Position numbers and translations under genes: made by a program
DNA from: Candidatus Sulfopaludibacter sp. SbA3
Lineage (GTDB): Bacteria; Pseudomonadota; Alphaproteobacteria; Caulobacterales; Hyphomonadaceae
Length of the DNA stretch: 60,545 bases
Direction: 5' to 3'
NCBI GenBank assembly: GCA_945888325.1
Contig: CAMDAC010000018.1
Span: 1-60,545 of the forward strand
Shown: positions 53,309 to 60,545 of the stretch, one piece after another
Layout: every line of letters starts with the position of its first letter
Position numbering within the stretch: the stretch's first letter is position 1
The notes under the pieces: generated by a model
What the model was told of the DNA's origin: nothing
Database searches by the model: none
Seen by the model: only the letters and a program-made list of their open reading frames with translations

Positions 53309-53905
53309 ATGCGACCTGCGACCCTCCTCGTTTTCGCAAAGCCTCCGCGCATTGGCCTGTCGAAGACACGCCTCGCGAAAGGCATGGGTCCAACTGCGGC
53401 ACGCCGGATCGCGAGCTTTACGCTTTCCCGAACGCTGAGAGCCGCAGAAGCGAGCGGATGCCGGGTGACCGTTTATGTGTCGCCGGACAATCAGGCTTGC
53501 AACGCGGGTGGCTCCTTCAAGGGCTTCGAGTTGAAACCGCAGGGACCTGGCGACCTGACCCTTCGCCTCGGCCGGGGCCTCAGGGAAGCGCCGCCAGGCC
53601 CGGTCCTGTTCATCGGCGCCGATACGCCGGACATCAGTCCCGCACGCCTGAAGAAGGCCGTCTCGGCCTTGAGACGCAACGACGCCGTCTTCGGTCCCGC
53701 ACGAGATGGCGGCTTCTGGTTGTTCGGCCTGCAAAAGGGACCGCAGACCAAGGCGCCGTTCGACGGCGTCCGCTGGTCCGGCCCGCACGCGATGGAGGAC
53801 GTCTGGAGCCGTCTGCCGCGTCGCAGCCGCATTGGGCTGCTGGACCAGCTGATCGACATCGACGAGATCGCCGACTGGAAACAGTGGACCCACCGGAAGC
53901 GCTGA
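53309..53905 (+). CDS. TIGR04282 (DUF2064) family transferase
   Basis: This 198-aa nucleotidyl/glycosyltransferase-fold protein has TLLVFAKPPRIGLSKTRLAKGMG (NTP-binding N-terminus), FIGADTPDISPARLKKAVSAL, and FGPARDGGFWLFGL. These mark TIGR04282, rSAM/selenodomain-associated transferase 1, later implicated with TIGR04283 in arsenosugar assembly. The radical SAM and methyltransferase genes of that pathway are not adjacent; the nearby radical SAM gene at 53970 belongs to a different family. Confidence 0.9.
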   Translation: MRPATLLVFAKPPRIGLSKTRLAKGMGPTAARRIASFTLSRTLRAAEASGCRVTVYVSPDNQACNAGGSFKGFELKPQGPGDLTLRLGRGLREAPPGPVLFIGADTPDISPARLKKAVSALRRNDAVFGPARDGGFWLFGLQKGPQTKAPFDGVRWSGPHAMEDVWSRLPRRSRIGLLDQLIDIDEIADWKQWTHRKR

Positions 53906-53969
53906 ATTCCCCAAAAAGCCTCCCATACTGTTCTTGCTATGTTCTTTTTCCTGTGGCTTCTCTCCGGCC

Positions 53970-55103
53970 ATGAGAACCGGACAGAAACTGAAGCCCACAG
54001 GACGTGTCACGCTGATTGAAGCGGCGGAGGCTGCCGAGCGGTTCGAGCATCGCGGGCGCGGCGCCATCTCGAACCAGACGGGGCGGTTCGAGCGCCAGAC
54101 CCACAGCCCGTTCGACGATGGCTGGAGCACCATCGAAGACGACGCGGCGCCGCTGGAGACCATCCTGATGGACGACACGGCCAAGACGATCATCACCTTC
54201 AACAATTCGCCCGACATCAGCTTCGACCGGACGGTCAATCCCTACCGGGGCTGCGAGCATGGCTGCATCTACTGTTTTGCCCGGCCGACCCATGCCTGGG
54301 CGGGTCTGTCTGCGGGGCTCGATTTCGAGAGCCGGTTGTTCCGCAAGGCAAATGCGCCGGAGCTGCTGATAAAGGAATTGTCCCGGCCTTCCTATGTTCC
54401 CAAGCCGATAGCGCTCGGCATGAATACCGATGCCTACCAGCCGGTGGAACGCGAGCAGCGCCTGACGCGGCGGCTTCTCGAAATCCTCTCCGCCCATAAC
54501 CATCCCGTCACCCTGCTGACCAAGTCGGCGCTGATCCAGCGCGACATCGATATCCTGGCGCCGATGGCCGAGAAAGGGATTGCCCGCGTTGGCGTGTCGA
54601 TCACGACGCTGGACCGCAAGCTCGCCCGCAAGATGGAGCCGCGCGCCGCAACGCCGGAACGGCGGCTGGAGACGGTGCGGGCGCTGTCGCAGGCGGGTAT
54701 CCCGGTGCTGGTGATGACCGCGCCGATCATCCCTGGACTGAACGATCACGAGATCGAGGCGCTGCTGGACGCTTCGGCGGCGCATGGCGCAGCGGGCGCG
54801 GGATATGTCGTCCTGAGGCTGCCTTATGAAATAAAGGACCTCTTCCACGAGTGGCTGGCCCAGCACGTGCCGGACCGGGCGGCGCGGGTGATAAATCTCA
54901 CGCGCGAGATGCGCGGCGGCAAGGATTATGACGCGGAATGGTTCCAGCGCGGACGCGGCCGCGGACCGATGGCGAACCTGATTTCACAGCGGTTCCAGAA
55001 GGCGGCGGCCCGCAATGGCCTCAGCAGCCAGAGGCCAGCGCTGCGCACCGATCTCTTCCGCCCGCGCGAGTCCATTGGCGGCCAGTTCCTGCTTGAACTG
55101 TAG
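53970..55103 (+). CDS. PA0069 family radical SAM protein
   Basis: This 377-aa protein probably starts at ATG 53970 (a TTG at 53934 is in frame). It has GRGAISNQTGRFE near the N-terminus, then the radical SAM core with Cys95-x3-Cys99-x2-Cys102 in NPYRGCEHGCIYCFARPTHAW, GMNTDAYQPVE, TKSALIQRDIDIL and RVGVSITTLD. This is the SplB-like/PA0069 group (Rv2578c relatives) of unknown reaction. It lies 64 bp downstream of TIGR04282 on the same strand and may be co-transcribed. Confidence 0.92.
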   Translation: MRTGQKLKPTGRVTLIEAAEAAERFEHRGRGAISNQTGRFERQTHSPFDDGWSTIEDDAAPLETILMDDTAKTIITFNNSPDISFDRTVNPYRGCEHGCIYCFARPTHAWAGLSAGLDFESRLFRKANAPELLIKELSRPSYVPKPIALGMNTDAYQPVEREQRLTRRLLEILSAHNHPVTLLTKSALIQRDIDILAPMAEKGIARVGVSITTLDRKLARKMEPRAATPERRLETVRALSQAGIPVLVMTAPIIPGLNDHEIEALLDASAAHGAAGAGYVVLRLPYEIKDLFHEWLAQHVPDRAARVINLTREMRGGKDYDAEWFQRGRGRGPMANLISQRFQKAAARNGLSSQRPALRTDLFRPRESIGGQFLLEL

Positions 55104-55153
55104 ACGCGGCAGCAGTTCACCAGCGCGCGCAGTAACCTTTCGTCAGGACTTCT

Positions 55154-56303
<1,150 letters not shown>

Positions 56304-56306
56304 GCC

Positions 56307-57653
56307 CTACGAATAGGCGGTCAGCACTTCGTCGATCGCCTTTTCGAGGTCTTTCAGAGTCGCTACATGACTCATCTGTGCACAGAAGGGTTCATAACGC
56401 GGAATGACGCTGTCGCCCGTGCCCCAGAGTGCGCGCCCTTCCGGGTTCAGCCAGATGACCCGCTTCGCGCGGCCCGCGAAGTCACGGAACAGGTCGAGGC
56501 GCGGGTCGCCATAGTTTGAACGGCCATCACCCAGAATGATAATGGTCGTACGCCGGTCGATCTTGTTCTCGTGCTCCATCTTGAAGTCCGAGAAGGCCTG
56601 GCCATAGCTGGTCGAGCCGAGGCCGATCTCGCGTAGGATCTTCTTGATCGCCGCGTCGAATTCCATCGTCTCCAGAATGTCGTCCACGGACTTCAGCCGG
56701 TAGGAAAACGCGAACGCGTGCAGGTCCGGAATCGCTTCCTTCATGGAGAAGAGAAGCAGCAGCAGGAAACGTACATAGAGCGCGACTGAGCCCGACACAT
56801 CGCAGATCACGATGATTTTCGGCCGGTCTTTCTTCTTCTGCCGCCAGATCACGTTGAACGGGATGCCGTCGACGCCGGCATTGGCGCGCATCGTGCGGCG
56901 CACATCGAGCAGGCCGCGCTGCGTGCGCTTGCGCCGGCGCGAGTGTTTCACGGCGAGCCGCTTGGCGACTTTCGCCACAAGCTGTTTCATCCGGGCCATG
57001 TCGTTCGCCTCGATGGCGGACAGCCGTTTCGTGGCGGCGACTTCATCGCGGAACTTTTCGGTCTCGGCCGCGCCGAAGATCTGAAAGGCGCGCTCGGCGC
57101 GCTCCCGCGCCGTCATTGTCAGGGTGCGGCGCACATCAATGAGGCGCTGCGCTTCGGCGTCGGCATCCGGCGTGCGACCCTGCAGCGCTTCGAGCAAACG
57201 CGCCTGCAACTGTTCGCCCCCCATCGCGCGCACCATCGATTGCGCGAAATAGGCGACCTGCGTCGAGAAGCGGATATCGTTGAGTCCGGCTTGTTCTGCG
57301 GCCCGCTCAATCGCCGTCGCAAGGGCCTGCTCGTTGCCTTGCTGCGTCAGCTGGGACAACCGTTCGGCGGCGTCCTTCGGATCTTCGCCGGGCTCGCCTT
57401 CGTTCTCGGCGCCGGCGCTTTGCGCGGCTGATCCCGCAGGCGCGGAGGAGAAGTAAAGTTCGAACAGACGGTCGTGGATCTGCTTTTCGGATTCCGATTT
57501 CGCCAGCACACAGGCGAGCGAATCCCTCATCATCGCCCGGTCGTCATAGCCGATCATTGCCACTGTGCGCGCGGCGTCCAGGGCTTCACCGGTGGAAACC
57601 CGCACATCGGCGGATCTCAGCGCACGGATGAAGTTGGAGATCTGCTTTTCCAT
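56307..57653 (-). CDS. CoxE-like vWA domain protein
   Basis: This 448-aa protein has a helical N-terminal part (ISNFIRALRSADVRVSTGEALDA, typical of CoxE-like) and a C-terminal von Willebrand A domain with MIDAS motif Asp285-Val-Ser287-Gly-Ser289 in IVICDVSGSVALYVRF. A basic stretch HSRRRKRTQRG (about 237-247) and Gln/Glu-rich middle lie between. These proteins work with a MoxR AAA+ ATPase to insert metals or remodel complexes. The MoxR partner is immediately upstream (14 bp). The stop is 3 bp from that of convergent ccrM. Confidence 0.93.
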   Translation of the reverse strand: MEKQISNFIRALRSADVRVSTGEALDAARTVAMIGYDDRAMMRDSLACVLAKSESEKQIHDRLFELYFSSAPAGSAAQSAGAENEGEPGEDPKDAAERLSQLTQQGNEQALATAIERAAEQAGLNDIRFSTQVAYFAQSMVRAMGGEQLQARLLEALQGRTPDADAEAQRLIDVRRTLTMTARERAERAFQIFGAAETEKFRDEVAATKRLSAIEANDMARMKQLVAKVAKRLAVKHSRRRKRTQRGLLDVRRTMRANAGVDGIPFNVIWRQKKKDRPKIIVICDVSGSVALYVRFLLLLLFSMKEAIPDLHAFAFSYRLKSVDDILETMEFDAAIKKILREIGLGSTSYGQAFSDFKMEHENKIDRRTTIIILGDGRSNYGDPRLDLFRDFAGRAKRVIWLNPEGRALWGTGDSVIPRYEPFCAQMSHVATLKDLEKAIDEVLTAYS

Positions 57654-57667
57654 GGCGGGCTGCGCCC

Positions 57668-58660
57668 TCAGCCCATGTCCGGATAGCCCGACGCCAGCCG
57701 CCCGCGTGCATCCGGCCCCGTCGCCTCGCGCACCATCTTGCCGATGGCGGGCGATACGGCGGCAATGTCGCTCTCATGCTTCAGCAGCACGTTCAGCGTG
57801 TCGCGCACGAACGCCTCGTCCAGCGTGCTCGCATGCAGCAGCAGGAGCGTGCGCGCCCAGTCCACGGTCTCGGCGATGGAGGGGCGTTTCTTGATGTCCG
57901 TCTCGCGCACCGACTGCACAAACCGCACCAGCTGGTTCAGCAGCGTGTCGGAAATACCGTCCACCCGTGCACGGACGATGCGTTGCTCGCGCTCATGGTC
58001 CGGGAAGCCGATATGCAGGTGCAGGCAGCGCCGCTTGAGTGCATCTCCAAGCTCACGCACGTTGTTGGACGTCAGGATCACCAACGGCGGCACGTTCGCC
58101 TTGATCGTGCCGATCTCGGGCACCGTCACCTGGTAGTCCGACAGCACTTCCAGCAGGAACGCCTCGAACGCCTCGTCCGACTTGTCGATCTCGTCGATCA
58201 GCAGCACGGAGCCCCGGTCCTGCTGCATGGCGTGGAGCAGGGGGCGGGCTTCCAGGAATTGCGGCGAGAAGAACAGGTCCTCGAAACCAGACAGCTTGCT
58301 CAGCGAATCCTTGAGTGTCTCGGCGCCGCCGAGCAGCTCGTTGAGCTTCTCTTTCAGGATCTGCGTATAGAGGAGTTGCTTGCCATACTTCCACTCGTAC
58401 AGCGCTTTGCCCTCATCGAGCCCTTCATAGCACTGCAGGCGGATCAGCGGCAGGTTAAGCCATTTCGACAGCGAGGCCGCGAGGTCGGTCTTGCCGACGC
58501 CGGCCGGGCCCTCGATCAGGATCGGCTTGCGCAGGCCATGCGCGAGGAAAACCGCCGTGGAAATCTGCGAGATCGAAATATAGCCGACTGTATCCAGCCC
58601 GGCGGTGATTGCCTCGATCGAGGTCATCGGCTCGTAGCCGGTTTTCGTATTCTTTGCCAT
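57668..58660 (-). CDS. MoxR-type AAA+ ATPase
   Basis: About 330 aa from ATG 58660. Walker A is GPAGVGKTDL (51-60), Walker B SVLLIDEIDKSDEAFEAFLLEVLSD, sensor 1 VILTSNNVREL, and arginine finger region LKRRCLHLHIGFPD. It forms a chaperone pair with the vWA gene immediately downstream. The target metalloenzyme is not in the window. It is divergent from a small secreted-protein gene across 252 bp. Confidence 0.95.
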   Translation of the reverse strand: MAKNTKTGYEPMTSIEAITAGLDTVGYISISQISTAVFLAHGLRKPILIEGPAGVGKTDLAASLSKWLNLPLIRLQCYEGLDEGKALYEWKYGKQLLYTQILKEKLNELLGGAETLKDSLSKLSGFEDLFFSPQFLEARPLLHAMQQDRGSVLLIDEIDKSDEAFEAFLLEVLSDYQVTVPEIGTIKANVPPLVILTSNNVRELGDALKRRCLHLHIGFPDHEREQRIVRARVDGISDTLLNQLVRFVQSVRETDIKKRPSIAETVDWARTLLLLHASTLDEAFVRDTLNVLLKHESDIAAVSPAIGKMVREATGPDARGRLASGYPDMG

Positions 58661-58912
58661 CTTCAAAGGCGTAGGTGCCTCCTCGGGGAGTGGCAAGCGT
58701 TGACGTTGGGATAGGACATTGCGCTCTTCCGGCGAGCGCCCTCAGATCGTTAACAATTTGAAAGCCATTTCCGTCCGTTCACACCGCATCAACCCTGTCG
58801 CCAAACCATCATCCAGTCATCTCGAAACGCTCTTCGAAACGTCAGCAAAGTGTTGCGCGAGTCACCCAGAAGGGCCGCGCAGCACCTTCGCCTCCAATCA
58901 AGGAAGTTTCCG

Positions 58913-59245
58913 ATGACCAACCTGTCAAAGTTAGTAGCGATTGCCACAGCCGCCTCGTCTGTCGGGCTCACTGCAAATGCCCAGGAACAGTTTGAAGCAA
59001 CCATAGAATTCCAGCCTGGGAACTCGATCGAGGCGACCTACCGGGACATCAGCAAAGAGGTCGCGCGGGCCTGCCGCAAGGAATTGCGGTCGTATGGCAG
59101 GCTGCAGATCGGCGTTGCCGCCCGCTTCAAATCGGCGTGCCAGGAAGAGTTGATGACGGACGCGGTGCAGACAATCAACGACCCGGTCCTGACGGCTTAC
59201 TTCAATGGCACGCAGAAGCTGGTGCTTCAGCTAGCCAGCCGGTAA
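58913..59245 (+). CDS. Small secreted protein, UrcA-like
   Basis: This 110-aa protein starts at ATG 58913 (AAGGAAG upstream). A signal peptide ends LTANAQ (cut near 23). The mature part has two cysteines, Cys54 in ARACRKEL and Cys76 in KSACQEEL, then DAVQTINDPVLTAYF. Length, signal and two-Cys spacing recall UrcA family proteins of Caulobacterales and sphingomonads, but I cannot assign it with confidence. No function is known for that family. Confidence 0.65.
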   Translation: MTNLSKLVAIATAASSVGLTANAQEQFEATIEFQPGNSIEATYRDISKEVARACRKELRSYGRLQIGVAARFKSACQEELMTDAVQTINDPVLTAYFNGTQKLVLQLASR

Positions 59246-59385
59246 ATCCTTCCAACGCGACCCGGGCAGCAAAAAACGTTCGGCAATTCATCTGCTTCAG
59301 GCGCTGCCCCGATAGGTCCAGCGCCTGAACGTCGTTGTGGCGAGCGATGTGGCGAAAGTGTCCATGGGCGGCTAAGGCATGCACC

Positions 59386-60545
59386 ATGCCCATCGCCCGG
59401 ATTCTCTTCACGATGCCGTTGCCGGAACCGTTTGACTACACGGTGCCCGAAGGCATGGATCTGGTGCCGGGATCCTACGTTGCGGCGCCCGTCGGCCCCT
59501 ATGACCGGCTGGGCATGGTCGTCGAAGTGCTGCCGGACCAGCCGGGTACGAACCGCAAGCTCAAAGCTGTCACCGCCGTCTACGACGTGCCGCCGATGTC
59601 CGCGCCGATGCGGGAGTTCCTGACCTGGGCCTCGCGCTATACGGTAAGCCATCCGGGCACGATCCTGTCGATGGCGCTGCGCGCGCGGGAAGCCCTCGTG
59701 CCGTCGCCTGTAGAGTTGCGATACCAGCTCGCAGGTCCGCCGGAAGGGCGTTTGACGCCTGCACGGGCGAAAGTGCTTGAACAGGCCGCCGCGCTCGGCA
59801 GGGTCTCGTCCAGCGAACTCGCGGCTGCGGCAGGCGTCTCGTCAAGCGTCGTCAAAGGTCTCGTGGGCATGGGCGCGCTTGAGGAGATAGAAGAACAGGT
59901 CGACCTGCCATTCCCTGCGCCGAACCCCGATCTGCCAGGCGCCGTGTTGACGGGCGAACAGGCCTCCGCGACCGAGGAACTCCGCGAAGGCCTGCGTAGG
60001 GGCGGCTTCTCGGCTTACCTGCTCGACGGCGTTACCGGCTCAGGCAAGACAGAAGTGTACTTCGAGGCCATCGCCGAAGTGCTGCGCTCGGACCCCGAGG
60101 CGCAAATCCTTGTTCTGCTTCCGGAAATTGCCCTCACGCAGGCCATCCTCGCCCGGTTCGAGCAGCGCTTTGGCGCTGCGCCCGCGCCCTGGCATTCCGG
60201 GCTGAACCCGAAAGAGCGCCGCCGCACAATGCGCGAAGTGCTGCATGGCCGCGCGCGGATCGTCATCGGCGCACGCTCGGCGCTGTTCCTTCCGTTCCGC
60301 AAGCTGAAACTCGTCATCGTCGATGAGGAGCACGACGGCAGCTACAAACAGGAAGACGGCGTGACGTATCACGCCCGCGACCTCGCAGTGATGAGGGCCA
60401 AGCTGGAGGAGGGCGCGGTGGTGCTGGCTTCCGCGACGCCGGCCCTTGAAACGGTCGTGAACGCGGAAGCCGGGCGTTACATCCGCCTCCGCCTCGCGGC
60501 ACGTCCCGGCACGGCGCGCCTGCCTGAGATCGAGTTGATCGATCT
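59386..60545 (+). CDS. priA: Primosomal protein N' (replication restart helicase), N-terminal part
   Basis: Open to the right edge; 386 codons visible from ATG 59386 (TAAGG upstream). The N-terminal 3'BD domain begins MPIARILFTMPLPEPFDYTVPEGM and contains GSYVAAPVGPYDRLGMVVEV. A winged-helix region follows, then helicase motif I GVTGSGKTEVYFEAI (Lys221), LLPEIALTQAI, WHSGLNPKERRR, ARSALFLPF and motif II DEEHDGSYKQEDGVTYHARD. The zinc-finger and helicase 2 lobe lie beyond the window. PriA restarts collapsed replication forks. Confidence 0.97.
   Translation, partial: MPIARILFTMPLPEPFDYTVPEGMDLVPGSYVAAPVGPYDRLGMVVEVLPDQPGTNRKLKAVTAVYDVPPMSAPMREFLTWASRYTVSHPGTILSMALRAREALVPSPVELRYQLAGPPEGRLTPARAKVLEQAAALGRVSSSELAAAAGVSSSVVKGLVGMGALEEIEEQVDLPFPAPNPDLPGAVLTGEQASATEELREGLRRGGFSAYLLDGVTGSGKTEVYFEAIAEVLRSDPEAQILVLLPEIALTQAILARFEQRFGAAPAPWHSGLNPKERRRTMREVLHGRARIVIGARSALFLPFRKLKLVIVDEEHDGSYKQEDGVTYHARDLAVMRAKLEEGAVVLASATPALETVVNAEAGRYIRLRLAARPGTARLPEIELID

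Overview
The window is an ordinary, gene-dense, GC-rich stretch of an alphaproteobacterial chromosome. It most resembles the Hyphomonadaceae/Caulobacterales side of the class. The signs are a CcrM-type GANTC methylase, an F0 ATP synthase operon with paired b and b' subunits and no F1 genes beside it, an smc-dsbA-DUF721-mutY block, scattered purL/purQ/bolA/grxD genes, and intergenic palindromes built on CCCGGGA/TCCCGGG. This placement is inference; no 16S gene is present. I see no prophage, insertion sequence, integron, CRISPR array, rRNA or tRNA.

Layout. 1-4.2 kb: the 3' end of tuf and its terminator, an SDR oxidoreductase, rpsD, a PPK2-type polyphosphate kinase and a secreted DUF2807 repeat protein. 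4.2-8.9 kb: a GlxA-type AraC regulator divergent from an isonitrile-hydratase-like DJ-1 enzyme, rimO, grxD and a secreted protein of unknown function. 8.9-21.1 kb: an M2 peptidase, bolA, an M28 peptidase, DUF1993, a small outer-membrane barrel, a methyltransferase coupled to purL, a TPR-sulfotransferase, an adenine-deaminase-type enzyme, a cytochrome c and purQ. 21.2-24.5 kb: two entericidin-like lipoproteins, DUF486, an exonuclease III and tatABC. 24.5-32.6 kb: a NYN nuclease, serS-surE-pcm, yajC-secD-secF and ychF. 32.7-40.7 kb: a membrane-anchored TIR-like protein, the F0 operon (atpI-B-E-F'-F), smc and a DsbA-like lipoprotein. 40.7-48.8 kb: DUF721, mutY, a cold-shock/DUF1294 protein, prfB with a programmed frameshift, PBP1A and a TPR lipoprotein. 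48.9-60.5 kb: ETF-QO, a family-4-like uracil-DNA glycosylase, a hemerythrin, a TIGR04283/TIGR04282 transferase pair, a PA0069-type radical SAM protein, ccrM, a CoxE-like vWA/MoxR pair, a small secreted protein and the 5' part of priA.

How it fits together. Most genes are housekeeping: translation and its quality control (tuf, rpsD, rimO, serS, prfB, ychF), export (tatABC, yajC-secDF), energy (F0, ETF-QO), purine synthesis and salvage (purL, purQ, adenine deaminase), and DNA maintenance (xthA, mutY, UDG, smc, ccrM, priA). Tight packing is a theme: many same-strand pairs overlap as NTGA start/stop tetranucleotides, and several convergent pairs overlap or abut at their stop codons.

The points most worth a second look are: the prfB +1 frameshift, which simple ORF calling truncates; the TPR-sulfotransferase, whose reading frame seems to begin at an AUA codon; the TIR-like protein lacking the expected catalytic glutamate; a TATCG-N5-CGAT(A) operator-like motif shared by two envelope-protein promoters; and the ccrM promoter, which holds a CtrA-box-like site and a GANTC site. 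I found no convincing multi-gene novel system.
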